64,000 nt of DNA from Callorhinus ursinus (GCF_003265705.1 NW_020312827.1:23168896-23232895); one strand, 5' to 3'; positions 23,337 through 35,620 are shown, counted from the first letter of the stretch. Notes: generated by a model from the letters alone, not told the origin. Made by a program: numbers and translations.

Positions 23337-24689
23337 ACCCTAATGCTTTCTAACACAATGCTTTGGAACTTCTATGAAAATTAAATACATTTTAATTTTT
23401 GTAACTCAATCGTTGCCCTTATTATTGCCTTCAAGTTTCTGCTTCTGTCCTTTTTAATTATTATTAGGATTTAAGAACTATTTGTCAGATATATTTAAAC
23501 ATTTTTATCATAGAAACCATTACAAATCTTGAAATTCAATTTTAATAATTGAAAAGACATTTGTTCCTTATGGGTAGCATTTGCATTTTTAAGCTGGTCA
23601 AGGCTGAAGTAGGGTAGAATTTCAAAGGTGATTTGAATTGGTCATGAAACACATTAAGCTTTCATTCTAAAAACAATACTGTATTTTGAGAAATCATGCT
23701 CCCTTCTTTGGAGAAGCATAAGGTTTAATGATTCACAATATGAAAGCTACTAAGTGTATTTTGGAGACTACACATCACGCTCAAATATACATTAAACTTA
23801 CATTAAAGAGTTTCACTGCATTCTTAGCATATAAATAAATTTCTATGCAAACACGATCTATCCCCTCAATCTTCACATATACTTCTGTAGCCAGTGTAAA
23901 TAGAAAGGTGCATTAGAGAGGTGTGAAATGTAGAAGATGAGCGAGCAAAATCTCTTGTATGATTAACTGGGGGAAAAAGGACGCAATGGTATGGGAAGTG
24001 ATTCTCTAGACAACATAGGAAAAGCAAAAGAGAAAAGAAAAAAATGGTGAACACCCATAAAAGGAATTACTTCCCTCCCCAGAGACACAAAAGAGAATTT
24101 GGGTGATGCATGTACCCTAGATGGAGAGTAGACCAGGATGTACAAACCTACTCTTCCGACAGGGGTTAAGAAGATTGCAGCACCCAGAAAGAGGAAGTGG
24201 AGACAACTAAGGGCTGGGAAGCTATCCACAGAAAAAGTACACCCCAAGATCTCAAATACTAGCCAAGAAAAGAAACATTGTATCTAAGGTGTTATGGAAG
24301 ATAAACAGATCTGCAGTCTAATATTAACCAAGAATTCCCAGTTGCTACCTGAGTCAACAACACACTTAATACCAGGCATATTGCTATACAGAATTTTTAT
24401 TAATTATACTATTTAATAAAATTTTATTGTAATAATGCTTGTCCTGCGTTTTGGATTTTCTCAGGGGTGCTGGGGAAAAGTGAACTAATTCCAGAAAGAA
24501 ATTTGTATTATAAATTGATCAATTAAAAGTTACCCTGTCTCTGATGGAAAAAGTAGACACTATTTAACTGGAAAGAAAAGGAGTTCTCTAGGAGTTATAT
24601 TGGCTCTCAAAGTCATATCTTTGAAAGGTTATTTTTCTCCTTAATTAGTCTAACCAGTCTCCAGGTTTATAAAGCTACACTGGCCTTAC
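23333..24689. other. Unclassified AT-rich stretch
   Basis: No gene. Frames at 23866-24247 on the minus strand overlap each other and have no recognised domains. Confidence 0.5.
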
Positions 24690-25060
24690 CTCTATTCCCG
24701 GATCTGCAGAGCCCAGAGCCTTTGCCCTGGCACCTTCCCAACATGGGATGCTTTCTGCACAGCTGGTTCCTCCTTGTTATTCAGATTTCAGTTTAAATAT
24801 CACCTCCTTGGAGAGAAATTCCCTCAACTAAACTAACATAGCCTACCCACTCACTTTATCAGTTCTTGTTATCTTAATTCTCTGGGTATCACTATTTCAT
24901 ATGTTTCTTGTTTGTCTTCATAATCTTTTTCCTGCCCTAAAAAAAAAAAAAAAAATCACCATCAAATGGCGATTTGTCTTGTCCTACCATTGTATCTCTG
25001 TTGCCCAGTATTGTGTGTGGTGCACAGTAGGTACCCAATAAATATCAGTTGAATGGATTT
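24690..25060 (+). mobile_element. LINE L2, 3' end
   Basis: L2 landmarks are 'agcctttgccctggcacc', 'atcacctccttggagagaaattccct', 'tggtgcacagtaggtacccaataaatatcagttgaatgg'. An A17 run near 24941-24957 interrupts it. Confidence 0.75.
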
Positions 25061-25164
25061 GTTATAATTTTCATAATTATAATAAAGGCCATTATATCAT
25101 TATCACTATTATATCAAAACAGTCTACTTTGGAATAATATTTACTCTAGCTTTAGTATCTATTC

Positions 25165-25350
25165 CTTTCCCTGCTTTATTTTTCCTATTGGCACTAATCA
25201 CTGTGTCACTGTATTATGTATTTATTTATTCATTATCTCTTTTGCTAAAATGTAAGCTTCTCTGCCTATTTTGTTTACCTTAATATCCTTCACACCTAGA
25301 ACAAGTCCTGGCACATGACAGTAGCTAAATAAATTATTATTGAATAAAGC
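25165..25350 (+). mobile_element. LINE L2, second 3' end
   Basis: A second L2 3' end in the same direction: 'ccctgctttatttttcctattggcactaatcac', 'taaaatgtaagcttctctgcc', 'cctggcacatgacagtagctaaataaatt'. It follows the first after about 100 bases. Confidence 0.75.
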
Positions 25351-26178
25351 CAATAGTCGCATATCATGCTGCTTCTCCTCCTTGGTCTCCTCGAAGCTAT
25401 GCAAGACAACTTGCTGCTTTGCTGTTTGCCATTGAAAGTCTTCTTCTTGACCCATGTCATTGGCTCTGTAACTGCCACCTTGGCTACTCAGATATTCTTG
25501 GCTGATTGAATTGGAGGTATTCAGTATGAGGGAAATGTTCTTTGTCTTCCCTGTCCTTCATCATTGGAAATTTCTAGGCTTTGGCTATGCTGTACTCAAC
25601 TCTTCAACTCTTATTTGCCTTCCAAAGTCACAAACCTGGAGGCAGTTATTCATGCCAAACTGTCTCACTATCACTACCCACCTTGAGACACTTGGAAGAG
25701 AGAAGAAGGAAGTGAGAGGAGAGCCTGGCAACGCTCCAGAGTCACTTAGCTTCGGGAGTCAAAAGTAGTCACCACAAAATGCAACATAGTCTGGGCGAGA
25801 TGGGTTAATTCCCATTCAGAATTCCTGGCCACCTCAAATGAACTTGCTCCCATGTGATAACACACCTGTTGTAAACTTGCAGCAAGTAGGGCATTATCCT
25901 GGCCACTCTGAGAGCTGCAAAATTAAATAGCATTTAGACCCTACCTCCAACAGCTTATCACCCAGGAGGAAAATGAACATCTGCAAAAATAATGCTAATA
26001 AACACCTGTCCAAACCTCACTGTACCCCTCTGCCTGTCATCAGTTCACCCAGTGTCGTCCATGCAAACTCTATAAAGCAGCCCCTCATATGTCAGACACT
26101 CTATAGATTGAACTCTCGCTGCTGGGGATTAAATAGATATGAAGTCAATACTTTGCAGTTAGCTTATGCCCAGAACAG
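25351..26178. other. Unclassified non-coding stretch
   Basis: No gene was supported. Frames at 25511-25768 and 25973-26260 are open but carry no recognised domain, and the latter runs into a MER5 copy. Confidence 0.5.
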
Positions 26179-26332
26179 TTATCTGAAAGTGTGGTTCCAG
26201 ACCACCTATATCAATTACCTGGGGTATGCTATACCCACTGAATCAGAATCCCAGGGGTAGGCCTGAAGATCTGCATTTTTAACACTCCCCAAGTGATTCT
26301 TCTGTATACTAATATTTGAACACCACTGGGCT
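26179..26332 (+). mobile_element. MER5A-like MITE
   Basis: 'gaaagtgtggttccagaccacc', 'attacctggggtatgctatacc', 'actgaatcagaatcccaggggtag', and the end 'aatatttgaacaccactggg'. It is a partly deleted MER5A-type element. Confidence 0.7.
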
Positions 26333-27124
26333 AAGATTTATGCAGGATGTGACATTATTTCTGTTCATGGTAAGGAGACCAGTACTTCATATGCTGATAT
26401 AGTAGTATAATGATGGCCTTTCAAATGTTGCTATTGGTCACCAGTCCGACCCTCTGTCTCTCTAGCAGTCCTTATGATATGGGAGCTTTCTACTATCTTT
26501 GCCTCCTTTAACATTATGGCATGGGAACAACACCGGCAACTACCAATTCCAGCCTTTAGCAACAGGATGTCCAATTTTGAGCTCATTTTCTGAGGTGAAG
26601 GAAAAGATCATGGATAGACATTAAGCAAACAGCTATGACTGCCATTAATCATGACTCTCTCCCAACACAACTTCAGGCTACCATTGCCTGATAAGGAAAG
26701 CCAGCAAACATACTGGGTCCCAAATATACTGACTTAGAATAACCTCGGTGTAGAGACCTGGCATCTGTATGTTTAACAACACTGCAGTTGCTTCTTAGCA
26801 GTTAACACAACACTGGTCCACAGACCAACAATGGGGAGCCAGTGATCCAGTATAAGATCTGGGACAAATGTCTAGCTCCTAAAGATGAAAGCTTCACCAT
26901 AGTCATTTATACTTCAATACAGGCTTAATTGCTTAACCATGAATACGAATAATAGCTGTTTGTTCTCAATCTACAAATAACTAGAAAGTTAATTGTACCA
27001 TTCCCTGTCTCTTACTCTCTTCTTATCAGATGTGCAATGTTTAGTACTCCAAGCAGGCTTGTTCAGAGGATATTCCAATGATATACCACAGATGAACTCA
27101 TACTCAATATGTCTTAATATTAGC
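26333..27124. other. Unclassified stretch, possible MER5 remnant
   Basis: No gene. The part 26735-26825 ('gacctggcatctgtatgtttaacaacactgc') could be a further MER5 remnant. The overlapping frames at 26989-27208 on the two strands are accidental. Confidence 0.4.
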
Positions 27125-27655
27125 CTGCCTCCAAGCAGGCTCCCAATGATTCTTGCTTCCTGGTATTCATGCCCTTGTGCGGGCCCCTCCCACAATGAAG
27201 AGAAATGAGCTCTGCAGTAAATACGGCAATGAGGAAATGACAGAGTGTGACCCCCAAAGCTAGATAATACAAGATACCGCCACTTCTATCTTTGCTCTCT
27301 TGGACCACTTGCTATGGAGATGTAGAGTTGCCATGTCATTAGGACACTCAGGCAGCCCCTGAAGAAGTCCACATAGTGAGGAACTGAGGGCTTCTCCCAG
27401 AAGCCAGTACTAACTCACAATCCATATAAGTGAGCCATCTTAGAAGGGGATCTTCCAGCTCCAGTCAAGCTTTCAGACAACTATACCCCTGGCAGATGTC
27501 TTAACTGCTACCTTATGAAACCTGGAGCCAGAAACACCCAGCTAAGCCACTCCTGAATTCCCATCCACAAAAACTGTTGAGATAATGAATGTTATTTTAG
27601 TCTAAAGCCACTACATTTTGCGGTAGTTTGCTATGCAGCAATAGCATATACACCT
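27125..27655 (+). mobile_element. MLT1-type MaLR LTR
   Basis: Landmarks: 'cttcctggtattcatgcccttgtg', 'tagtgaggaactgaggg', 'gtgagccatcttagaagggg', 'ctccagtcaagctttcagac', 'gagataatgaatgtt', 'aaagccactacattttgcggtag' and 'gcagcaatagcatatacac'. It is nearly full length with no internal sequence. It belongs to the same broad family as the LTRs at 1-320 and 1500-2280. Confidence 0.8.
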
Positions 27656-28469
27656 AGTTTAACCCAAGATAGCATCAGAGCTCCAGACTCAGGGCTCTCT
27701 CTCTGTGGCCTGAGCAAGCATCCCAGGCAAAATTACTTCATCCTTTCTCCCTTAATTTACTCTACTAAAAAGAAGTTTCACAATAGAGAGGTTTTTCTTT
27801 TAAAGAGCCTTAGTAACAGCCCTACTGTATCAAACAGGATTGGTTTTAAATGAACATCCTTGTACTTCTCTACCTGCCAGGGGAGTTGTGAGGCTTAATT
27901 AATTACAGATCTTTGGATGAAAGGAGACGTGAGCACTGAGAATTATCATCAAACAGGACTAGCAAAAATGGAGAAAAAAAAAAAAGACATTTTCTCTCTT
28001 TGCTTGCTAAATCCATTTCACCTAAGATTTAGCAAAGGCTGAGTCACCTACTGTTTAGAGAATATTCAATTTTTGCTGAGTGCAGAGTAGAAACAAGCCA
28101 GCACAGCGGCAGAACAGGAAGCCCCTGTCCTTTAGCTTAAAATAGTCCCCTTTCCCAAAATAACCCCCAACCCCTCTTTTGGGGGGGGGATAGCGTGGGC
28201 ATTTGGATCACCTGAGCTCTCAAGGAGGAGCAGTGTGATCTAAGTCCCATCTAGCAGAACTATCTCCATTTATAACCAAAGGCTTCCTAAATCGTGAGCC
28301 AGACAACCCCACAGACATTTATGCCTTCCCTGGGCAAACATTAAGTGGAAGAAATATACTTTGGGGGTTCTTTTTAATGTTCTAATGATAATGCTCCTGC
28401 CAGAGGAAGCCCAGGAGACCAGACCTGATTCTCCACCTAAGAGTGATATGGTGGTTGGTAGAGGCCAGG
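27656..28469. other. Unclassified non-coding stretch
   Basis: No gene. It has an A12 run near 27975 and a G8 run near 28182. Confidence 0.5.
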
Positions 28470-28625
28470 TAGTGCAGTTTTAAAGAAAGAAATCACTAGG
28501 GCTTGATTTTAAGAATTCGAATCCTGGCTCCTTCACTCACTGAACCAATGACCTTGGCTAAGTAAGTGACTTAACTTCCCTGACCCTCCACTTCCCCATG
28601 GCAGAAACGCAGTAATATTGGTTGG
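28470..28625 (+). mobile_element. MIR SINE
   Basis: Sense MIR pattern: 'gtagtgcagttttaaa', 'aattcgaatcctggctccttc', 'ccaatgaccttggctaagtaagtgacttaacttccctgaccctcc'. The 3' part is missing. Confidence 0.7.
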
Positions 28626-29984
28626 GCTGTAGATCCCAAGGCTTTCATGCCCTCCCTCCAAGCCCCTGGTCCTCCAAATCCCAAAGGCAGTGCCCAAAGA
28701 AGAGGAAAAACTAGTTCATTGGGTCTTAATGCTGAAGGTTTCCATCCCTGAAGGGTCTTGTCCATCCTCCTAGGCCCTAAGAAGTAAGGTCAGGTGTGGA
28801 ACTCTCTCACTCTCCGAGGCTCTTTGGGACTTTCTCTTCTGGTGTGTGTCTTTTCCTAAAGGGCTATAAGATTCCAGCTTGGAAAGGCCTGGGCCCTGTC
28901 TCTTGTATCCATTCCCTATTCTCTGGGGCTTCTCAGCAGGCATGCAGGGGGGACTGGGTTTTCCCTTACCTAAGTAGTAAAATCAGAAAGGTAGGTCTGG
29001 CTTTTCTTTCAGGCTGTTCAGGTCTGCCAAGGTTCTCCTTGCAGTACAGAATCCTGCTCAGTGTCTGGGGGGCCTAAGCCCCACCTAGCAATAGAATGGT
29101 TCCTTTGTATTGTTTCACTCCCTCTGTGCATATATTTACCTTAGTACTTCACGGGCAAGGTGGCTGGTCTAGGGAGTTATACATATATGCCTGGACCACT
29201 GCTGTTATAATCATGCCTGGATAGTATAATTATCTGTAATGCCTGACTGATGTAATGATCAAGAGAAATAATGAGGATGAAAACGTTCATAAACATTAAA
29301 GCATGGTACTCAGGTTGGTTATTATTATGGTCTCAGGAGGATCAATACCAACTTTGACCTAAAGCAAAAAGGCCTGTTCCATAAGAAAGAAAGAAAAATT
29401 GTGTGGAGGGTCGGGGGAAGGTGGGGTAGAGGAAGTAGACTCTGAGCAGGACTCCCCTGCCTTCAGCCACTGGGTTAGACCAAGAAAAGCTCTGTTCAGT
29501 TCGAGTAGAGACAGTGATCCCAGGACCTTAATTATCTTGTTGACTCCCTTAGACCTCATTGGGCTGGCAGTCACTGCTCCATGACTTGGGCTTCCTCAGA
29601 TCCCAGAGCCATACTGCATTTCTTGGTGTGTGTGTGTGTGTGTTGAACATGTAGGAGATGAGAAGAGGAGGAAAGAGAGTGAATAAATGGAAGAATGAAG
29701 ATAACTCGAGTAGCACTGAACAGTTTGTTCTGTTTACAACATGTAACAAGAGCTCTTTCAGCAAGCTTGTTGGCCTTTATAATGTGGGTTTCAAAGGACT
29801 TCAAGGACTCCCATTCCACCCTGCTCCTTACCCTAATACCATAAACCTCCCTAAACAGCCAAACCACATCACATCACAAAGAGATACTCACCCAGAGTGA
29901 AGGCCTCATCATAACAGAAGCAAGAGCAAGTCTAGACTGCATAGACTTAGCATAGATTAGGACTGACAGAATAATCCTTGCTCT
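28626..29984. other. Unclassified stretch with (TG)n
   Basis: No gene. A (TG)10-like tract lies at 29621-29643 and accounts for repetitive Thr-His frames on the minus strand. Frames at 28796-29077 and 29399-29584 have no recognised domain. Confidence 0.5.
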
Positions 29985-30205
29985 AGGACTAAGTCCTGAG
30001 TTCTGGTTCTAGTCTTATTCCTGACACTTACTAGCCATCTGAACTTGGGCACATTCCTGGCAGGAGTCTCAGTTTTTCCATCTGTAAAATGGGGATGTTA
30101 ATACCTGCCCAGTCTAGCCACTATAGGACAGTTGTGAGGTTCACATGTAAAAGGATTTGGTATACTGTAAAGTGCTTCAAAACATAAAACATGATACTAT
30201 ACATT
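29985..30205 (+). mobile_element. MIR SINE, near full length
   Basis: Clear sense MIR: 'gagttctggttctagtc', 'cttactagccatctgaacttggg', 'agtctcagtttttccatctgtaaaatggggatgttaata', 'ggacagttgtgaggttcacatg'. It is one of the best-preserved MIRs in the window. Confidence 0.85.
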
Positions 30206-31547
30206 GCCATCGATGACACTCAGCCATTTTTACACATGTGCCTGTCCTTCCTTTCTTCCCCACTTCCATTTCTCTCTTCTCCTCTGGCCCACTGTTTATT
30301 GCTTATACTCACTATTCCTCTTCTCTTTTTCCTTTTACCTCTGCTTATACCTTAGGGGTGTCAGGTGGACATGGTAAAGTCCATATGTGTTAACCAACCC
30401 ATTGAGAGTCAAGACCAAAGTGAAATGGTGATTCCTGATGTAGAATATTTTTGGAAACTCTCTAAGGAAGGGTCCGTCTATGTCTTGATTATAAATGAGG
30501 TTTGTGGAGCAAACAAAAACAAACAGGCAAACTTCTCCTCTGCATAAGCATAATATTGAGGTAATAAACTATGGTAATACCAACTGCATGCCTAAGTATC
30601 ACCAAAAACCATGTGAGAAGTACAGACGCCCGAGCCCCATCCACAGAGGTCTGGCGGGAGGAGGGGGGAGAGGGTCTTGGGGGTACTCAGAAATGTGCCC
30701 TTTTCATAAGCCTTCCCCACCCCAAGGGGATTCAGATGCCCATTTTGAGAAACCCTAAACCCAGGGACATTGTCAGTGGCATACCTAACAGGAGTCAACT
30801 TGTATTATGCAATTAAATATTTCCCCAAAATAGATGAGGCTTATGGAGGCCAAAAATAAACCAGAGGAAAGTCAGAGAGGCAGCCAAAAACCCAAATGAT
30901 TAAAGCTCTGCCAAGAATGATTTATGAACATGGGAGGAAAAAGCCCTTAATATTCTGTTGTTGACTCCATGACTGGCTATAGACAGATAATTGGTCTACA
31001 AATATTTATAAGACCTTAACAAGAAGGTCCAGGAATTATTTAAGATGTGACAAGGTCAAAGTGCAGACTAATGGAATGAAATCAAGGAAGAGGCAGTTTT
31101 GGGTCCACAATCAGGGAAACACTCATATACTGAGGTCTAAGACATTGTGAATTTACCTCCTCAAAGAAAATGATAGAAGTTGCATTGTCTGGATGCTAGA
31201 GAGAGAAAACTAGATTTGACTTGGAGGACAGGTGAGTCAGGTGACATCATGACATTTTATATTCCAGACCTTCTCAGGGAGGTTTCTCAGCATCTGTCCT
31301 TGAAATAGGATTAACCCTGATATGCCTTTGTGCTTCAAACACCAGATGTTGATCCAGGTTGGGTTCTCAAAGTTTCTGGTCTCATCCTCTGACTGCTCGT
31401 GTCCCCATGCCCTGGCTGGCACCCAGCAATTTCATGCTAATTCTGAGCCTGCCCAGAGCTTAAAGAGACTCTGTCATAGCACCCCTTTGCCGTGGCTTGC
31501 AACCTGAAAACATTGATTATTCATAGTGAGAATTAACTATTTAGGTC
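30206..31547. other. Unclassified non-coding stretch
   Basis: No gene. Frames in 30365-30816 overlap in different phases and have no recognised domains. Confidence 0.5.
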
Positions 31548-31715
31548 AGTGGTTCTCAACTCTAGCTGCACATTAAATTTACCCAGAAAGACTTTTTTTT
31601 TTTTTAAATACAGTTGCCTAGTCTCGATCCCAGACCAATTAAATAGATACTTTGGTAGTAAGGCCCAGGCATCAGTGTTTGTCATAAGGTCTCCAGATGA
31701 TTCTATGTATGGGCA
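31548..31715 (+). mobile_element. MER5-like hAT-Charlie MITE
   Basis: It begins with the terminal 'cagtggttctcaactctagctgcacattaaa'. 'cctagtctcgatcccagacc' and 'ggcccaggcatcagtg' follow, and it ends 'tctccagatgattctatgtatgg'. A T12 run has expanded at 31591-31602. Confidence 0.8.
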
Positions 31716-31737
31716 GAAGAACACAGATCTAGATAAT

Positions 31738-31915
31738 GACTCCACCTTAGGCTGTATATTAGAATTTTCTGGGGATATTTAAAAACAATAAAACCAGGTC
31801 ACATTTCTAGCAATTTGAACTTAATTGGTCTGGGATGAGACTCAATTATCAATATCTTTTAAAAGCTGCTTAGGTAATTTTTATGTGTAACCAGGTGGAG
31901 AAGGACTCTCCTTAT
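31738..31915 (+). mobile_element. Second MER5-like MITE, same orientation
   Basis: Landmarks: 'taggctgtatattagaattttctggggatatttaaaaac', 'cttaattggtctgggatgagactc', 'gcttaggtaatttttatgtgtaaccaggtggagaagg'. It follows the previous copy after about 20 bases. Confidence 0.75.
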
Positions 31916-31989
31916 GGGAAAAGCTCCAGTAATGTCAAACTTATTATGTCCCTCCACCTTTGACCTCTCCCATTCTGATGATCCCCTCC

Positions 31990-32226
31990 CCCGATTGAAC
32001 TCTGCTTTTTCCTGCTGAATGTCTTACCTCAGTTGGCAGCTTCATCATCTTATCAGTCAGCCAGGGTTCCTTGGAGTCATCATTGACTCTACCCTCTTTC
32101 CCATACCAGAAAACTGGCAGAAAATCTCACATATCTATTCCTTCCTAAGACAGTATGCCTCTCTCACTGACAAGGTCAGTATAATTTCCTTATATAACTC
32201 TATACCCCAACATCTTAGCTACTGCA
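31990..32226 (+). mobile_element. LINE L2, ORF2 3' part
   Basis: 'ccttggagtcatcattgactctaccctctttccc' is the L2 block corresponding to a Leu-Gly-Val-Ile-x-Asp-Ser motif. It is followed by the usual 'atatctattcc' region. The reading frame at 32019-32276 is a remnant, not a gene. Confidence 0.7.
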
Positions 32227-32227
32227 G

Positions 32228-32775
32228 TAGATTGATACAAAAATGGCTCAAATTCTTCATACCTACCTGTAATTAGAACATTTGAATTGTGAGTTTGCAG
32301 TTCTTCTCACCTCCAGATAGACTGTAGAGTCTATTTCCCCAATCTATGAATCTTGCTTCCCTCAACAGAATGCAACTGAAATAAGTGTATGCCAGCTCCA
32401 AGCCTAGGCCTCAAGAGGTCTTGAATGTGTCTACTCTTTTCCTTGCTTCTCTGTGATCACCATAAGAAATGTGTCCAGACTACTGTAAAAACAAGCCTAG
32501 GCTAACCTACGAGAGGATGAGAGACCATATGGAGCAAAGCCATATGCCATTCAGCCAAGGCACCAAAGATGTAAGAGAGCCCAGCCAAGATCAGTGAAAC
32601 CAACTAGCTTACCTGCAGCTGACCACACAGGCATGAGTGAGCCACTGTGCCTCCAGACCAGATCAGCAGATCTGTCCTACAAACCCGAGATTCATGAGTG
32701 TTCATAAATGGCTGGTGGTTTTAAACCACTGAGTTTTTGGTTGATTTGTTACACAGCAATAGCCAATTGATTGAT
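32228..32775 (+). mobile_element. MaLR-type LTR (MLT1 group)
   Basis: Landmarks: 'gccagctccaagcctaggcctcaagagg', 'gcctaggctaacctacgagaggatgagagacca', 'ggcatgagtgagccactg', and the end 'ttttaaaccactgagtttttgg ... cacagcaatagcc'. The family is from memory and the exact subfamily is unresolved. Confidence 0.65.
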
Positions 32776-32844
32776 GTGCTTGTCTGATAAAAATCTTTAG
32801 CCATAATAAAACCACCATTAACAATAATAAGACTTCTAGGAGAG

Positions 32845-33045
32845 GGCGCCTGGGTGGCTCAGTTGGTTAATCGACTGCCTTCGGCTCAGGTCATGATCCT
32901 GGAGTCCCAGGATCGAGTCCCGCATCGGGCTCCCTGCTCAGCGGGGAGTCTGCTTCTCCCTCTGACCCTCCCCCCTCTCATGTGCTCGCTCTCTCTCTCT
33001 CTCACTGTCTCTCAAATAAATAAATAATATCTTTAAAAAAAAAAA
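32845..33045 (+). mobile_element. CAN-SINE, best-preserved copy
   Basis: Full length with perfect 16-bp target-site duplications (32829-32844 and 33046-33061). The pol III A box (32855-32866, 'tggctcagttgg') and B box (32911-32919, 'gatcgagtc') fit the consensus. Its 'cgactgccttcggctcagg' and 'gctcagcggggagtctgctt' blocks are close to a young arctoid-type copy. It was probably inserted fairly recently. Confidence 0.97.
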
Positions 33046-33061
33046 AAGACTTCTAGGAGAG

Positions 33062-33069
33062 ATATACAT

Positions 33070-33109
<40 letters not shown>

Positions 33110-33110
33110 C
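33062..33110 (+). repeat. (TATACA)n simple repeat
   Basis: Hexanucleotide units TATACA/CATATA run for about 48 bases directly after the SINE's target-site duplication. Confidence 0.95.
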
Positions 33111-33824
33111 TACAAAGAGGAGGTATAGAACTACAGGAGGCATGAGAATAGTCTGTGTGTATTTGTGTGTGTGCATGGGTTATCTAAATTTTCACGATGA
33201 TAATAATATTAAAAAAATCATCTAGATGACCATTTAATAATTGAGTACTACTATGCAGTTTCAGGGCTCACACCTGCAGGTGTGTCTACAACTGTGCTTG
33301 TGTCAATTATAGGATATGAACAGTCATGTGCCAGTGAGGAAAGAACAGAGGTGGACCCAATACCCAGGAGATGTGTTCATGCTAAGCAAAGGCCAAATAA
33401 CACCCCTGTGTACTCTACAGTATTTCCTAGGGGTTGGAGTATGGAAAAGTGAGGGAGAGAACTGGATGAATACACAGCATAGAGAGTATGGGCAAGGTCA
33501 AACTTCAAAAGACTTAGGCTGTAGCAGATGGTACCATACTCACATCATTCATGAAGACTTATTTTCATATAGATTACAAACTGGTCACATTAAACAAATA
33601 CTGCTTAATTTAATCTTTTTAATTGTAATTTGTAATGTATAAGTTTATTTTGGTTGTATACTTGTAGCATAGCATGGAACTAATCCATAACAAATTTTAT
33701 TTTTGTAAATATCCAAGTAATATTGGTGTAAAAATGATTTAACACAAATTGGGGGGTGGGGTGCTACCAACATTTTTAATCTTTAAAAAACATCTGTGTG
33801 TCCTACATTTTTGAAAAACTCTGT
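33111..33824. other. Unclassified non-coding stretch
   Basis: No gene was supported. The frame 33316-33642 (108 codons) has no recognised domain. AT-rich sequence at 33590-33760 may be an old transposon, unidentified. Confidence 0.45.
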
Positions 33825-34010
33825 ATTGGGTTGCTTAATCCTCATGTCCACACTATAAAGCTGGTATCATGGCCCCAAGAAACAGGTGAGGAAATGGATG
33901 ATAAGAAAGGTTGCGTGACTTGCCCAAGCACACACCCTTAGCAACTGGCAAAGTTGGGATTCTGCTTCCAGATCTGTCTGATTCCAAACACTGCACCTTT
34001 ACTCATTCCA
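33825..34010 (-). mobile_element. MIR SINE
   Basis: Antisense MIR: 'ggttgcttaatcctcatgtcc', 'gaaacaggtgaggaaatgg', 'tgacttgcccaagcacacac', 'aaagttgggattctgcttcc', 'gtctgattccaaacactgcacc'. Confidence 0.8.
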
Positions 34011-34877
34011 AACAAACTTTTTAGAGTCAACGACAAGGCATGGAAAACCTAATTGTATCTATGCCCTGATAATGGATTAGTATGGCAGACAGAATTCTGG
34101 AGAAGGAGTAATGAGTGGAAAGCAGCAAGATGTAGCTCTAAATCCCTCATCGCAAGGAGTCAAAAGACACTGTCTCTATTTCATAAATCAAGAAAGTATA
34201 CTAGAATCCTGCTGGTAGAACAGACCGATGAACAGAAACATTTTAAAGTTTTAGCAGCAGAGAATGGGCCACAAGGGAGATAATTTTGCTTTTGTGTTGC
34301 TTCTGTAAACATCTGAATATTTTTACAATATACACAAATTGCTTTTATAAATTTTGCTTTTCTATTTTATTTTCACTTATATAATTTTAACTTTAAAAGT
34401 ACTAAGGACAAAAACATAATTAACCTTTGCCTTTGAGGGAGAAAAAGAGATTAAGTAGACTGTGTTGTTCAAGTCTTCAGAGAATCCCTTCAGTAGGTAT
34501 GGATAGATGCCCTCTGAATTCTCTTTCCTACATGATTCTAAGATTTCAACACACCCTAGGTTCCCCTTTCAGTCATCCCATCATCCTTGCACCCCCAACT
34601 CCTCAGTCATAAGCTGTGCTTCATCAAAAATTATCCTTTAAAAAGATTAATAAATAAATACACAAATAAATAGGCATCATAAAAAGAATGGAAAATAGCA
34701 ATAGTAACAGTCAATCCCCATAGACAAAGGTCAAGGAATATTTTGCAAATAGCAATACTGAACATCTCTGTGTTGCATAGTGGTCTATATAAAATAATGT
34801 GTAAAGGCTGGCTGGAGGAGGCTGCCTGGACATTTCCCTTGGTTCCAAGCAAAAATTTACTGAGCACCTGCTGAGTC
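34011..34877. other. Unclassified non-coding stretch
   Basis: No gene. The sequence is AT-rich. 34640-34670 carries a short A/TAAA-rich tract. Confidence 0.45.
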
Positions 34878-34887
34878 AAAACAACCC

Positions 34888-35341
34888 GTGGAGGAGCGCC
34901 TGGGTGGCTCAGTGAGTTAAGCAACCAACTCTTGGTTTCAGCTCAGGTCATGATCTCAGGGTTGTGAGATGGAGCCCCGCATTGGGCTCCCTGCTCAGCA
35001 GGGAGATTCTCTCTCTCCCTCACCCCTTCTTTCCCCCTACTCTTGTGCTCTCTTGCACACACACGCACTCTCTCTACCAAAGAAACAAATAAATCTTTAT
35101 TTTATTTTATTTTTTTTAAAGATTTATTTATTATTTATTTTGAGAGAGTGAGAATGAGAGAGAGAGAGAGTACATGAGAGGGGGGAGGGTCAGAGGGAGA
35201 AGCAGACTCCCCGCCGAGCAGGGAGCCCGATGTGGGACTCGATCCCGGGACTCCAGGATCATGACCTGAGCTGAAGGCAGTCGCTTAACCAACTGAGCCA
35301 CCCAGGCGCCCAAAACAAATAAATCTTTAAAAAAATAAAGT
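34888..35341 (+). mobile_element. CAN-SINE split by a second CAN-SINE
   Basis: The plus-strand element has a tRNA-like head ('gcgcctgggtggctcagtgag'), an older-looking centre ('ctcttggtttcagctcagg') and an 'aaataaatctttat' end. A minus-strand SINE occupies 35100-35312 within its tail. The outer element is flanked by 'aaaacaaccc' at 34878-34887 and 35342-35351. Confidence 0.92.
35100..35312 (-). mobile_element. CAN-SINE nested in a CAN-SINE tail
   Basis: Reverse-complement order: A-tail ('ttttattttattttttttaaagatttattt'), GA-rich body, 'ccgccgagcagggagcccgatg', and head ('caactgagccacccaggcgccc'). A perfect 17-bp duplication, 35083-35099 and 35313-35329, copies the tail of the host SINE. The two elements therefore form a tail-to-tail inverted repeat. 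Confidence 0.95.
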
Positions 35342-35489
35342 AAAACAACCCACTGATTTGCCACAATGATTATCAGGAAGCAGGAGAATCCTGTGACCCC
35401 TGTTGGTCTACATCCCATATCCATGGGAGAGAAAAGAGACACCTTTCTTCTGTGCTACACCTAATGTGCATCTGTGCCTTTAATATAAT

Positions 35490-35620
35490 TCAGACATAAG
35501 AATACACTGAGCACCTATTATGTGTCCACCAACATGGAAGAAAGGAAAAAAATAATTTATTGAGTACCTACTATAAGGTAGATTTTAAGTGATAATAATC
35601 ATTATACATGTGCTTATATG
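35490..35620 (-). mobile_element. Old L2/MIR 3' fragments
   Basis: Two similar motifs, 'actgagcacctattatgtgtccacc' and 'ttattgagtacctactataagg', look like the antisense 3' ends of L2 or MIR. They are diverged and possibly two copies. Confidence 0.5.

Noticed and set aside
32845..33045. tRNA gene
   Set aside because: The A and B boxes are part of a tRNA-derived SINE head. No complete cloverleaf with acceptor stem is present.
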